Source: Chitinivorax sp. B
GTDB lineage: Bacteria; Pseudomonadota; Gammaproteobacteria; Burkholderiales; SCOH01
Length of the DNA: 64,000 nucleotides
Reading direction: 5' to 3'
Assembly (NCBI RefSeq): GCF_005503445.1
Contig: NZ_SCOH01000031.1
Coordinates: forward strand, 1 to 64,000
In this document: in pieces, positions 53,684 to 63,344 of the stretch
Numbering within the stretch: position 1 is the first letter of the stretch
How the letters are laid out: each line of letters opens with the position of its first letter
The notes under the pieces: model-generated
Seen by the model: the letters and a program-made list of their open reading frames with translations, nothing else
What the model was told of the DNA's origin: nothing
Database searches by the model: none
Position numbers and translations under genes: made by a program

Positions 53684-55444
53684 TTAGCCAAAGGCGGATT
53701 CAATACGACTACGCCCACTCTGCTTGGCACGATACAACGCGGCGTCTGCTCGGCTGAGCAATCGGTCTGGCTCAGTACCATCTTTTGGATATTCTGCAAT
53801 ACCAGCAGAAAAACTCAAGCCAACCAAATCTGCCCCATGATAAGTGATGCGCTGTTCACACCACTTACCCAACATTTCAGCCGTGCGCATGACAGCCGTT
53901 GACGTATCGATATCGTGCATTACCACACAGAATTCTTCCCCACCATACCTGCAGGCGAAATCGCTCCCCCGCACCGACGACTGTAGCAAATCCGCAAAAG
54001 CCACCAGTACGGCATCACCAAAAGCATGGCCACGGCTATCGTTGATTGCCTTGAAGTGATCAAGATCAAATAACACAACACACAAGGTAAAGTATTGCCG
54101 AGCAGCCAATTGCAATGCAGCCCGCAATTCGTCTTGCAAGTGGCGACGGTTGTATAGGTTAGTCAACGGATCGCGAACCACCAGTTCCCGCAACTGATCA
54201 CGCAACGATTCCACCTCAACCACTTTGTTTCGTAACGAAAGATTCAGCCGCTCAAGATCACGCGCGGCATGTTCAGCCTCTGCCTGACGGGCAAGCGCGA
54301 AATCGCGCTCCATCCGAGTCCTGGCAATCTCATGTTGAATAGCCATGCTCTGCACCCTCGCTCCAGTGGCCAATCGAGCCATATCTTCCTTTGATGCAAA
54401 GAAACGCTTAATCGTAGTCAAAGCTTGCTGTGCATCACCTTGACGTTCGTAGAGCTCAGCCAACGACTTGAGTGTTTCAATCTGATAATGTCGATCCGGT
54501 ACCTTATCCGCCAAACGTAACGCCTGCTCCATCAAAGCCAACTCCGTCACAGCATTACCATCCCGATGTGCCAGCAAAGCGTCAACCCAAAGGCAATGCA
54601 CCAAGCAAGCATCATCAGATACAGACTGCGCCATCTGACGGGCATCATCCAGAAACTGTCTAGCCGTATCGGTTTCACCTCGAATGGCAAAGGTTTGTGC
54701 TGCGATGGCGTTGAAAAAAGCCAAATCTCCGGTCTCAACCCAATCTGTACGGCCAAGCAACGGGGCAACCAGCTCATAGGCAGCAGAGGTCTGCCCTTGC
54801 GTGATGTGATAAAGCGCAAGATTGCCAACTGCAATCGGCCTGATAAATGGCAAATTGACAGAACGGGTGATATCTACCGCCATCGACAACAAACGCAAGG
54901 ATTCAGCATGGCTCCCCAACATCAGGTGCACATAGCCAAGATTCATACTGATCTGTGCAATACGGGGTAAGGAGCCAATCCGCTCCGCTATCTCCAGCGC
55001 GCGATAGAAATACCGCAATGCGGACTCGGTGTCATTCAGCTCAATGCAACTGGTGGCCAGCGTATTCAGGGTCAATACCCAATCCAGCGGATCTCGCTCA
55101 GTTTCCGGGGCCTCTAACGAGTTCTGTAACAATGCTCTTGCACGCGCCCGGTCCCCTCGCCGGAGCAGGACTAATGCAACACCATCAACAGCAAGCCAGC
55201 TGCCACGGCGATCCAGCCGCCGTACAAAGCACTGCCGAGCATGCTCAAACAAACCCTGAGCGTCATTCAACGCACCAAAGCGCGTTTGGTGGAAGCCTTG
55301 ATTCAGCAACGCCCATCCTAAGCCTACCCAATCCTCACAGCCTGTCGCCAATTGTTCAGCATGTGCCGCTAACCGAGGCACTTGGGCTGGATCGACAAAT
55401 TGGCAGTCCCAGGCCAGATCGTTCAAACGTTTGATCTGCACCAT
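53684..55444 (-). CDS. Diguanylate cyclase with N-terminal TPR region (paralog 1)
   Basis: Makes c-di-GMP from two GTP. The C-terminal GGDEF domain (about the last 170 residues) has RDPLTNLYNRRHLQDELR at its start and an intact active site YGGEEFCVV. RGSD, five residues before GGEEF, fits the RxxD inhibitory site. The N-terminal 400 residues are TPR-like helical repeats, and a coiled-coil (about 395-425) links to the GGDEF. No signal peptide or helices, so cytoplasmic. The start is uncertain: frames open to 55576, but alignment with the paralog upstream favours ATG 55444 (586 residues). The gene lies downstream of the paralog on the same strand. Confidence 0.9.
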   Translation of the reverse strand: MVQIKRLNDLAWDCQFVDPAQVPRLAAHAEQLATGCEDWVGLGWALLNQGFHQTRFGALNDAQGLFEHARQCFVRRLDRRGSWLAVDGVALVLLRRGDRARARALLQNSLEAPETERDPLDWVLTLNTLATSCIELNDTESALRYFYRALEIAERIGSLPRIAQISMNLGYVHLMLGSHAESLRLLSMAVDITRSVNLPFIRPIAVGNLALYHITQGQTSAAYELVAPLLGRTDWVETGDLAFFNAIAAQTFAIRGETDTARQFLDDARQMAQSVSDDACLVHCLWVDALLAHRDGNAVTELALMEQALRLADKVPDRHYQIETLKSLAELYERQGDAQQALTTIKRFFASKEDMARLATGARVQSMAIQHEIARTRMERDFALARQAEAEHAARDLERLNLSLRNKVVEVESLRDQLRELVVRDPLTNLYNRRHLQDELRAALQLAARQYFTLCVVLFDLDHFKAINDSRGHAFGDAVLVAFADLLQSSVRGSDFACRYGGEEFCVVMHDIDTSTAVMRTAEMLGKWCEQRITYHGADLVGLSFSAGIAEYPKDGTEPDRLLSRADAALYRAKQSGRSRIESAFG

Positions 55445-55594
55445 AACGGCACCCACGCCATTTGGTGTCGTTCCCTGCGGCCCACCGGATGTTGATGCAT
55501 CAACCATGATCTTTACCATGCCATGACACACAGTCACTTCACGCATGTTGGCGTACACTAACGGCGCAGATGCCACGTTCGTTTCGATACAACT

Positions 55595-57418
55595 TCAAGG
55601 TAGCCCATTCTGAGCGTTGAGAGTGCCCACTATTGATATGCCGTCAACTCCACAGACAAGCACTCGGCCTCGCCCAGTCTGTTTAGCCTGATACAACGCA
55701 CTATCTGCCAGATTAAGCAATGCCTGTTGAGTCAGGGCATGAAACGGATATTCCGCAACCCCTGCCGAAAAACCAATACCAGCAAGTGTTTTGCCATCAC
55801 ATTGCACATGGGCGGATCGGACCATTACCAGCATGCTTTCCAGACGCTGGGCTGCATCTTGTGCTGTTGCTCCAGGGAAAACGATACAGAACTCCTCACC
55901 ACCGTAACGGCACGCAAAGTCGCTTCCCCGGACGCTACTTTTCAACACTTGTCCCAGCATGACCAATACTTCATCACCCAAAGCATGGCCGTAACCATCG
56001 TTAATCGCCTTGAAGTGGTCAACATCGATCAATGCGACGCTGACTGGATACTGCTGACGTTCCGCCAAGTGTAAAACTGCTGGCAATTCCTCCTGAAGAT
56101 GCCGGCGGTTGTATAGATTGGTCAGTGGATCACGCAGCGCTTGCTCCTTCAACGCTTGTTGCAGCTGCTCAATCTCTTCCATACGCCGCTCTAACTCATG
56201 ATTCAAGCGAAGCAGTTCTCGATTGGCGGCATCTGTACGCTGCATCGCTTCCAACGCATCATCACGCTGAGTCTCAACCCGCTCCAACTCATGCAAAGTC
56301 TGCAAAGTCTGCAATTTTGCCCGCTCTGCAATACGAGACGTCTGCTCAACCATCGCCTGATAGGTCAGCAGCGTGTCGAAGGCTTGCTGAAAATGCCCTT
56401 CCCTTGCATGACTGTTGGCCATTTCACGTAGGATATGCTCAACGTAAAAACGCTCTTTCACCATGCTGAAACGTTGCGTCGCCATCTGTAGTTGCAAGGT
56501 CGCCGCCGCATATTCACCTTCGGATCGATGCAACAAGGACTGTACCCAGCAACAATGCAATTCGATATCAGGCTCTGCAGATTGATCGATTAATTGCCGC
56601 GCACGATGTAAGTGCCGTTTGGCAGGCTCAGCCTGATCGCGCTCTGCAAAGGTATGGGCGGCTACCACGTGGTAAAACGCATACATGGCAGAATCAATAC
56701 TGCCTGGCAGATCCATTCCAAGCAGTGGACGAATCGCTTCAAATGCCCCCTCTGCATCCCCCGTGGCCAAGTAGGACAACGCTAGATTCGCAGCTACCAA
56801 TGGCACCAAAAAGGGGTGTGCATCCAATTGCAGCAATTCACTCGCCTCTCGCTGTAGCAACAAGGACTCTTGCGGGTTACCAGCACACAATTGCATATAC
56901 CCAATGTTCGACAGCAACATGGCACGTTCTGGTGCCGCCCCCTGTAAACGACCGATACTCAAGGCACGATACAAGCATCGCATTGCGGCCAGATCATCAC
57001 CTTTTCTAAGGTAGACGACACCCAACGCATTGTATAAGCGCATCAAGTCCAATGGCATGAGTGCAGGGTGATGCGGCTCCAGAATCGGCAAATACCAATG
57101 CAATGCCTCTTCGTACAGTCCGGCCTTGGAAAGACGCATTCCCTCCCAAAAGCGTAATAGTGCATCGAGTCGCGGGTCATCAAGTGTCGCCTGCGCAGTT
57201 CTTGCAGCACCCACATAATATTCGCCATCAGTAATACCACGCTGCCTCAAGTGGCAATAACCCAAAATCAGATTGGCATAGGCCTGACCACTGACGTCAC
57301 TTGCAACAGTTGCCATGGCAAGTGCTTTCTCCGCCAATTGGCGGGATCTTGCGGGATCAGAATAGTTCACCTGCCATGCATCCAGATTCAGCAAGGCAAT
57401 ATCAGAGACAGAGACCAT
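55595..57418 (-). CDS. Diguanylate cyclase with N-terminal TPR region (paralog 2)
   Basis: A 607-residue paralog of the next gene, with the same order: TPR-like repeats (about 20-390), a coiled-coil region with alternating Leu and Glu residues (about 390-430) and a GGDEF domain. The active site is YGGEEFCIVF, and RGSD is at the RxxD position, so it should be active and product-inhibited. The two genes are adjacent (150 bp apart) and probably arose by tandem duplication. The TPR region may sense a partner protein. No sensor such as PAS is present. Confidence 0.92.
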   Translation of the reverse strand: MVSVSDIALLNLDAWQVNYSDPARSRQLAEKALAMATVASDVSGQAYANLILGYCHLRQRGITDGEYYVGAARTAQATLDDPRLDALLRFWEGMRLSKAGLYEEALHWYLPILEPHHPALMPLDLMRLYNALGVVYLRKGDDLAAMRCLYRALSIGRLQGAAPERAMLLSNIGYMQLCAGNPQESLLLQREASELLQLDAHPFLVPLVAANLALSYLATGDAEGAFEAIRPLLGMDLPGSIDSAMYAFYHVVAAHTFAERDQAEPAKRHLHRARQLIDQSAEPDIELHCCWVQSLLHRSEGEYAAATLQLQMATQRFSMVKERFYVEHILREMANSHAREGHFQQAFDTLLTYQAMVEQTSRIAERAKLQTLQTLHELERVETQRDDALEAMQRTDAANRELLRLNHELERRMEEIEQLQQALKEQALRDPLTNLYNRRHLQEELPAVLHLAERQQYPVSVALIDVDHFKAINDGYGHALGDEVLVMLGQVLKSSVRGSDFACRYGGEEFCIVFPGATAQDAAQRLESMLVMVRSAHVQCDGKTLAGIGFSAGVAEYPFHALTQQALLNLADSALYQAKQTGRGRVLVCGVDGISIVGTLNAQNGLP

Positions 57419-57772
57419 GAATTCAATGAGCAGTTTAGGGAGTCAACCAGTAGCCGCAACCACCTGCAGCCTGATAAATTACAGAATCAGAATAGGCCCG
57501 TGAGCCAATTATGGGTGAATCAAACCACCGGTTTCCATATCAGCAAATCTGCTACCAAACGTATCCTCTTCATTTGGCGCCGCCAGCAATATATTCGAAA
57601 ACTTGGATATGATTCATCTTATACTAGTATTCAAAGCAACCAAGGCGATTGAACGCGAACTGCCGACATCCGTCAATAACAAGTTGCAATGAAATCAGCC
57701 ATTGGTATTTACCCAAACAAAAGGGGGAATGCGAATGTTGTATAATTACGCCAAACTGTCGCGTTCCCTGCC
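57419..57772. other. Promoter region upstream of the diguanylate cyclase pair and DUF3579 gene
   Basis: About 350 bases between divergent genes; no other gene is supported. A TATAAT is at 57741-57746. Confidence 0.6.
57741..57746 (+). promoter_or_regulatory. Candidate -10 box for the DUF3579 gene
   Basis: A perfect TATAAT 27 bp before the ATG at 57773. No consensus -35 sequence is seen at the usual distance. Confidence 0.55.
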
Positions 57773-58084
57773 ATGATCTGTAATCCATACGAAATTATCA
57801 TTCAAGGTATTACCTCTAACGGCCGCACGTTTCGCCCAAGCGATTGGGCTGAACGCCTGTCTGGCATCCTTTCAACCTTTGGTCATGACCAGAAGATGTC
57901 GTACCACCCGTACGTTCGTCCACTGACACTGGAAAACGTTCGCTGCGTTGCAGTGGACAAGAAACTGGAGCAGATTGACCCAAACGTCTACAACTTCCTG
58001 ATGAGCTTTGCAAAAGATAACGACTTGCGCGTTGTCGATTGCAGACAATTGATCGAAGAAGTGTATCCCAACAAGTTTTTGTAG
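57773..58084 (+). CDS. DUF3579 protein
   Basis: A 103-residue protein of the DUF3579 family, typical of betaproteobacteria. The family core is YEIIIQGITSNGRTFRPSDWAERL, FGHDQKMSYHPYVRP and VDKKLEQIDPNVYNFLMSFAKDNDLRV. Function is unknown. Predicted cytoplasmic and small; the length is normal. It has a perfect TATAAT upstream, which supports constitutive expression. Confidence 0.9.
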   Translation: MICNPYEIIIQGITSNGRTFRPSDWAERLSGILSTFGHDQKMSYHPYVRPLTLENVRCVAVDKKLEQIDPNVYNFLMSFAKDNDLRVVDCRQLIEEVYPNKFL

Positions 58085-58359
58085 TTTCACTACTGCAGGG
58101 CGTCAGCGCTTGCGCACCAGGCACCCGCTGACTTTACTCCACCGGCTTTACACACATCACACGTGAACAGCCGGTCGCCAAATACCTCTGGCAACAAGAC
58201 AACACATCAGCCAGCCCATCAAACTGATTTTAGGAGCTGCTCATTTCCCCAAAGTGCCATGCCCACACCGTCAGCTATTAGGTACCACCACGTTGATACA
58301 ACCCTGCCAGTATACGAGTGCACACTCAAATACAAGCATTAAAAAATGGAGGAAAAGTA

Positions 58360-58989
58360 CTAGGAGGCGGCAAGCCAGTCCAATACTGGCTGCCATTGGT
58401 CGCGATCACGCTGATACCGCGGAGTGTCATAAATTGTCATTCCCTGACTAGCCAACTGTACGTAAGCCTGTGTCTCACGCAAATAGGTCAAAACAGGCAA
58501 ATCGAATCCAGATAGAAACTGCTCCAACTGCTGTGCTGCCCTCGTACGAGCATCAACACGCATACCAATGACCGCAATCGATGCACCTTGTTTTCGGATA
58601 ACTTTCTCAGCCGCTAACGCTGCAAAAAATGCTTCGCTGGCCCACATATCGAATGCTGACGGCAAAACAGGCACCAAAATGCGATTGACCTTCTTCAATA
58701 CGGCATCCAGTTTCTTGCCATGCAATCCAGCCGGGCTATCAAGAACTACCCGCCGAACGCCTTTAGGAGGTTTGGCCACCTCGCCAGACTCGATCACCCA
58801 TCCTTCAATTGGCGGTAGATTCGCCGGACGCGCAGCCAACCAGTGGCGAGTTGACTGTTGGCGATCAATGTCACCCAACATAACACCCTGACCTTGCCAT
58901 GCGAAATAACCAGCCAGATTGGTCGCCAATGTCGATTTACCAGACCCACCCTTGGGGTTCGCGATCAATATCGACAGCAAAGGCACCAT
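58360..58989 (-). CDS. ParA/MinD-family ATPase
   Basis: A 209-residue ATPase. The deviant Walker A motif is NPKGGSGKST (K13, K18), followed by the switch region GDIDRQQST and the Walker-B-like VVLDSPAGLHGKKL. These are ParA-like features. No parB or parS is adjacent and the gene is shorter than plasmid ParA, so it is not clearly a segregation pair; it may position a protein or act as a plasmid-derived orphan. Its start is 2 nt downstream of the recR stop, so the two are co-transcribed. Confidence 0.88.
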   Translation of the reverse strand: MVPLLSILIANPKGGSGKSTLATNLAGYFAWQGQGVMLGDIDRQQSTRHWLAARPANLPPIEGWVIESGEVAKPPKGVRRVVLDSPAGLHGKKLDAVLKKVNRILVPVLPSAFDMWASEAFFAALAAEKVIRKQGASIAVIGMRVDARTRAAQQLEQFLSGFDLPVLTYLRETQAYVQLASQGMTIYDTPRYQRDRDQWQPVLDWLAAS

Positions 58990-58991
58990 TG

Positions 58992-59588
58992 TCAGAGCTT
59001 CCGACGCTCAAAGACTGCTTGTGCCAAAGTACCCGGATCAACATACTCCAGCTCACCACCAACCGGCAGCCCCCTGGCAATACGAGTCACTGACAAGCCA
59101 CGTGATTTAAGCATCTCTGCAATATAATGGGCCGTTGCCTCACCCTCAACAGTAAAGTTGGTAGATAGGATAACCTCCCTCACCACACCATCTTGAGCCC
59201 GCACTAGCAACCGATCCAAATTCACATCACGCGGCCCGACACCATCCAGTGGACTCAAACGACCCAGCAAGACGAAATACAAGCCCTGATAACACATGGC
59301 TTGCTCCATCATCAGCAGATCAGCAGGCATCTCGACGACACACAGCTGCGTTACATCCCGATCGGGATCCGCACATAGATTGCACAGCTCCGCCTCGGTA
59401 AAAGTATTGCAACGTGCACAATGTTGCAGACGGCTCAGGGCATTATCCAAAGCGCTGGACAGCCGCTGAGCCCCCTTCTGATCCCGTTGCATCAGATGAT
59501 ATGCCATGCGCTGGGCCGACTTGGGGCCAACACCTGGGAGCACCCGTAAGGCATCTACCAATTGATCAAGGCTGGATGGTGTTTTCAT
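58992..59588 (-). CDS. recR: Recombination protein RecR
   Basis: RecR works with RecF and RecO to load RecA at gaps. The 198-residue protein has the N-terminal helix-hairpin-helix ([19 protein letters not shown]), a Cys4 zinc finger ([16 protein letters not shown]), and a Toprim domain ([15 protein letters not shown]). Length is typical. It follows the SnoaL-like gene and ybaB, in the common dnaX-ybaB-recR order. Confidence 0.97.
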   Translation of the reverse strand: MKTPSSLDQLVDALRVLPGVGPKSAQRMAYHLMQRDQKGAQRLSSALDNALSRLQHCARCNTFTEAELCNLCADPDRDVTQLCVVEMPADLLMMEQAMCYQGLYFVLLGRLSPLDGVGPRDVNLDRLLVRAQDGVVREVILSTNFTVEGEATAHYIAEMLKSRGLSVTRIARGLPVGGELEYVDPGTLAQAVFERRKL

Positions 59589-59596
59589 TGCACACT

Positions 59597-60001
59597 TTAA
59601 CAGTTCGCATCGGGTCGCATCTCTGGCAAATACCTATATCCCGGAAGAGTCTGGGCTCTACGCCAAGCAGGTGGCTCCTCTAGCTGGGACCAATACTCAT
59701 CGATCCGGCAGATCAAGTTTTTGTGTAATACAAAAAAGGAATTGGCATAAAACACACCATGCCCTGCATGATCAACCCGCACCAGAGAATGCACACGCCC
59801 ATCCGGCAGCCCATTGAGTTCCTGCACGATAATAGTCCAGCCTTCCGGATAAACTTGATTGACGTGAATGACCGCATCCGAACCTTCAAAACACTCACCA
59901 GTCGACCACCATCGCATTTCAACATCAGGACTAAGGAGCAGCTTTGCCGCAACCCAGTCCCTGTTCTGAATATTACGCCACAGCTCAAATACGATCTGCA
60001 T
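59597..60001 (-). CDS. SnoaL/NTF2-like protein
   Basis: A 134-residue protein of the cone-like NTF2/SnoaL fold: [47 protein letters not shown] and [38 protein letters not shown]. Proteins of this fold bind small hydrophobic ligands or act as isomerases. No catalytic residue can be assigned. It lies between recR and ybaB in an otherwise conserved block (9 bp to recR, 15 bp to ybaB), an insertion into the usual ybaB-recR pair. No strong foreign signal is seen. Confidence 0.85.
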   Translation of the reverse strand: MQIVFELWRNIQNRDWVAAKLLLSPDVEMRWWSTGECFEGSDAVIHVNQVYPEGWTIIVQELNGLPDGRVHSLVRVDHAGHGVFYANSFFVLHKNLICRIDEYWSQLEEPPAWRRAQTLPGYRYLPEMRPDANC

Positions 60002-60016
60002 GACAAATATAGAATT

Positions 60017-60343
60017 TCAGAATGGCAATTTGAATCCAGGCGGCAAGCCCATTCCAGCAGTAAAACCCGCCATCTTCTCTTGAGTTGTCTGCTCGACGCG
60101 ACGATTGGCATCATTCACGGCGGCGGCCAACAAATCCTCCAGCATCTCCTTGTCTTCAGTCATCAAGCTAGGATCAATAGTGACACGCTTAACATCGTGG
60201 TGGCAGGTCATGACTACCTTGACCATACCCGCACCAGCCTGGCCCTCGACTTCAACTTGGCCCAACTGTTCCTGTGCCTTTTTCATGTTTTCCTGCATCA
60301 CCTGAGCCTGCTTCATCAGGTTACCCAAGCCACCTTTCATCAT
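60017..60343 (-). CDS. ybaB: YbaB/EbfC nucleoid-associated protein
   Basis: A 108-residue DNA-binding dimer that helps organise the nucleoid. The family features are [47 protein letters not shown] and LPPGFKLPF at the end. ATG 60343 is chosen because AGGAG lies 8 nt upstream; a GTG 9 nt earlier overlaps that site and is less likely. It is usually co-transcribed with dnaX and recR, as here. Confidence 0.96.
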   Translation of the reverse strand: MMKGGLGNLMKQAQVMQENMKKAQEQLGQVEVEGQAGAGMVKVVMTCHHDVKRVTIDPSLMTEDKEMLEDLLAAAVNDANRRVEQTTQEKMAGFTAGMGLPPGFKLPF

Positions 60344-60484
60344 TTGCTTCACTCCTATTCAGAATATTGCACGCCATCGCTAAATCACGTGCCAGAAAAA
60401 TTTTCAGATACAGCCAAGTAAGCCTTGCGTAGAAAACGCTCGTCATCCTACCCAATAGGCCACCATTCACAGTTACAACGCCAT

Positions 60485-62335
60485 TCAGGCAGAAACTGCG
60501 CGAATCGAACCATCTACAATCGTCGCACCCAATTCACGGCAGAGCAATCGTACAAAAGGATCTGCATCAATCGCCGTCTTGATTGCCGCCTGTCGTACAG
60601 CCCAAGGCGTGTCACCCAAATCATCGACAACCGAAACCACCACAGTCACCGGATAACCAAAATGCTCCGACAAGATGGCAATCAAACGTTCACGACATAC
60701 TTTATCTGCTGCTGCACGATATTGTGCATCCAATGCCAACTCAAAATGCCTGCCCTCAAAATGCTTCAATAGTGAATTCTGCGCCAATGGCTTCACCCTT
60801 CCATCCAATGGCAACTTTGCAACCAATGCCAACCAGTCACCATCAAACACTACATCGTTGGCACTCGCGGCAGGGACACTGGCTAAAGGAGGACAAATTG
60901 GCGCTTTCACATCTCGGGCATGCACATACCCTTCACCCTGCTCATCAGGCACCTCATCCAACCAAGGAGGCAAGTCGTCATTGCTAGCTGGCGATGCCTG
61001 TTGAGTGCTCTTTACAGAATGAGTCGGCACTGTCTTCACATCAGGCCCTGTCGACGGAACTGATACCGGCGCAACAGGTGAAGTACGCGATGCTGGCAAC
61101 CCGGCACTTGCCGTACCTTTGACAGCCAGCACCGAACGTAACTGCGCAATTGGGTTTGCCGATGCAGGAGAAGATGGGACTGCCACAGTAGAATCAGTAT
61201 CGCGCTGTTTTACGACAATTGACTGAGGACGAAGTACCTGCTTGCCTGGTCCACCATCAGGTACAAATGCCAGCATCCTCAACAAAGCCATGGTGAATCC
61301 AGCATACTCATCTGGTGCCAATGCCAGTTCTTTTCGACCATATATTGCAATTTGATAGAAAAGCTGCACGTCATCGGGCGGTAACAATGTGGCCAGCTGA
61401 GCGACTCTCTCAGCATCCGGCCAATCATCCAGCGATGTCGGCACCACTTGAACCAAAGCAACACGCTGCAACAATGCCGCCAGCTCCTGCAACGCCGTAT
61501 CGAAAGCAATACTCCGCTTTGACATTGAATCGGCATGGGCCATCAAACTAACGCCATCGCGTGCCGCCAACGCATCCAATAGATTAAACAGGTAGCTTTG
61601 ATCAATTGCGCCCAGCATTGAGCGCACCCCAGCTTCTTCCACCCGCCCTGCACCGTAGGCAATGGCCTGATCCAACAAACTGAGTGAATCCCGCATCGAG
61701 CCTGCTGCTGCATGGCCAAGCAGGTTTAGTGCGGCCGATTCAAACGGAATCTGTTCCTGCTCCAATACATAGGCCAAATGCTGCGCCACTACCTGAGGCG
61801 GTATCTGCCGCAGATTAAACTGCAAACATCGCGACAACACTGTAATAGGGACTTTTTGGGGATCAGTGGTCGCAAGAATGAACTTCACATGTGCCGGCGG
61901 CTCTTCCAACGTTTTCAACATCGCATTGAAAGCCGATTTCGACAGCATGTGAACTTCATCGATAATATAGACTTTAAAGCGCCCTGCTGTCGGCGCGTAC
62001 TGCGCGTTGTCAATCACCTCGCGCATGTTGTCGATGCCCGTGTTTGACGCAGCATCCAATTCCAGCAAATCAACAAAGCGCCCAGCATCAATCTGGGTGC
62101 ACGCGGCACAATTGCCACATGGTTCTGCCGTAATACCCAATTCGCAATTCAACGACTTGGCAAGAATGCGGGCAATTGACGTCTTTCCCACCCCACGCGT
62201 CCCGGTAAACAGGTACGCATGGTGTAACCGCTGTTTTTCCAATGCGTTAGAAATAGCCCGAACAACATGTTCTTGCCCTACGACTTGGGCAAAGTTGCGC
62301 GAGCGCCATTTTCGGGCGAGTACTTGATAGGTCAT
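60485..62335 (-). CDS. dnaX: DNA polymerase III subunits gamma/tau
   Basis: Clamp-loader ATPase of the replisome. The 616-residue protein has the AAA+ domain with Walker A (TGTRGVGKTSIARI), a Cys4 zinc module (CGNCAACTQIDAG), Walker B (VYIIDEVHMLS) and the sensor-1 region FILATTDPQKVP. The C-terminal half (about 370-616) is the variable tau region. No A-rich slippery heptamer suitable for gamma formation was found. The gene leads the dnaX-ybaB-SnoaL-recR-parA group on the minus strand. Confidence 0.97.
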   Translation of the reverse strand: MTYQVLARKWRSRNFAQVVGQEHVVRAISNALEKQRLHHAYLFTGTRGVGKTSIARILAKSLNCELGITAEPCGNCAACTQIDAGRFVDLLELDAASNTGIDNMREVIDNAQYAPTAGRFKVYIIDEVHMLSKSAFNAMLKTLEEPPAHVKFILATTDPQKVPITVLSRCLQFNLRQIPPQVVAQHLAYVLEQEQIPFESAALNLLGHAAAGSMRDSLSLLDQAIAYGAGRVEEAGVRSMLGAIDQSYLFNLLDALAARDGVSLMAHADSMSKRSIAFDTALQELAALLQRVALVQVVPTSLDDWPDAERVAQLATLLPPDDVQLFYQIAIYGRKELALAPDEYAGFTMALLRMLAFVPDGGPGKQVLRPQSIVVKQRDTDSTVAVPSSPASANPIAQLRSVLAVKGTASAGLPASRTSPVAPVSVPSTGPDVKTVPTHSVKSTQQASPASNDDLPPWLDEVPDEQGEGYVHARDVKAPICPPLASVPAASANDVVFDGDWLALVAKLPLDGRVKPLAQNSLLKHFEGRHFELALDAQYRAAADKVCRERLIAILSEHFGYPVTVVVSVVDDLGDTPWAVRQAAIKTAIDADPFVRLLCRELGATIVDGSIRAVSA

Positions 62336-62454
62336 ACGCGGATTCTACCAGAAACACCCCAATCTCCCGCCGGGATCACCATTGCACCGAGAAATATTTA
62401 CAAACAATACTTGCGCAACAGCAACACTTACGCTATTCTCCGCGCCTCTTCATC

Positions 62455-62545
62455 GGAGAGATGGATGAGCGGTTTAAGTCGCACGCCTGGAAAGCGTGTT
62501 CAGGGTAATACCCTGACGCGGGTTCGAATCCCGCTCTCTCCGCCA
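62455..62545 (+). tRNA. tRNA-Ser (anticodon GGA)
   Basis: The acceptor stem GGAGAGA (62455-62461) pairs with TCTCTCC (62535-62541), ending in G and encoded CCA (62543-62545). The anticodon loop has the CACGC/GCGTG stem and anticodon GGA (62489-62491) for UCC/UCU serine codons. A long variable arm (CAGGGTAATACCCTG) is typical of tRNA-Ser. The T loop GGTTCGAATCC is present. Confidence 0.97.
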
Positions 62546-62554
62546 AATCTCAAG

Positions 62555-62583
62555 AAAAGCCAACCCATAAGGTTGGCTTTTCT
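62555..62583 (+). terminator. Terminator after tRNA-Ser
   Basis: AAAAGCCAACC pairs with GGTTGGCTTTT, ending in a T-run, 10 bases after the tRNA. Confidence 0.9.
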
Positions 62584-62651
62584 CATTTGCATTTACCTCA
62601 CCCGTAGCGCTTTGAGCCAAAAAAATCGCAGCACAAGCACAAGGCTGTAAA

Positions 62652-62813
62652 TCAGCGTGCAAAACTTTCCAGATGGGGGTGCGGCAAAAATCTTAGACGC
62701 TGCTTGACAGCCACTGCCGCAATCAGTGCCACGCCCAGCAGGGCCCCCATCAAAAATCCTGCCAGAGTGCTGCTGCGGCTGATCGGGTCCCCTACCCTCG
62801 CCGTTTCGTACAT
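62652..62813 (-). pseudogene. Truncated PAAR/Rhs protein N-terminus
   Basis: A 53-residue open frame begins [21 protein letters not shown], and then has a hydrophobic stretch [14 protein letters not shown]. This matches the N-terminal region of PAAR-motif and Rhs proteins, which cap the type VI secretion spike and normally continue into a PAAR repeat and a toxin. Here the homology stops after about 36 residues and the tail ([17 protein letters not shown]) is unrelated. The gene is therefore broken. Location next to a tRNA is a usual site for insertions and deletions. Confidence 0.7.
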
Positions 62814-63344
62814 GCGTCTTTCGCTTTCTGTTTTTGTATTTTTGCAGATGCAGCACTGATCCAGGCCGATCAATGTGCAGTCTTGATGAGCACGCAGCCC
62901 GGTCAAAAGTGCCTAGCTGACACGACCGAACTAGCGCCGCTTAAAGCCGCTTCAATTAGTTGCTCGATTGATGGTAACGAAAGCTCACCCAAGCTCGAAA
63001 TTCTGAGAACATCCGACATTTCGTATCTATATGACATATTATTGCATGAGTAACCCCCAGGAGCCGCAAGCCGGCAGGCGCTTTGGTATTGAACTCAATG
63101 TATTATCCAAACCACATTTCGACTGAAGTGCGATCGACGAGATACAGCAAATGCGGCAGATACTATTGCTCCCAACTGCCGCGTGATCGATATACCTGAG
63201 CAACTTACACACCGTTGTGTGTTATATATTCAATTTTATTGACACAACAGGCCAGAACATTCCACTTTCAATTCACATTGAAAAGCCTAGAATCCGATCG
63301 ATCAAGCCAATTCAGTACTTCAAATTTTCTGGAAAGGAAAAGTG
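62814..63344. other. Intergenic region upstream of the pirin gene
   Basis: About 530 bases with no supported gene. Short frames have no motifs. The right end carries the promoter and a strong GGAAAGG site for the pirin gene. Confidence 0.6.

Noticed and set aside
60485-62335. Programmed -1 frameshift in dnaX to make a gamma subunit
   Set aside because: I looked for an A AAA AAG-type slippery heptamer before the variable region and found only an A5 in the ATPase domain, too early to give gamma.
62336-62454. 4.5S RNA (ffs) gene upstream of dnaX
   Set aside because: Some bacteria have ffs beside dnaX, but no conserved SRP RNA hairpin or GGAA tetraloop context is seen here.
62593-62856. Overlapping minus-strand frame in another phase near tRNA-Ser
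   Set aside because: Shadow of the PAAR remnant; no homology in this frame.
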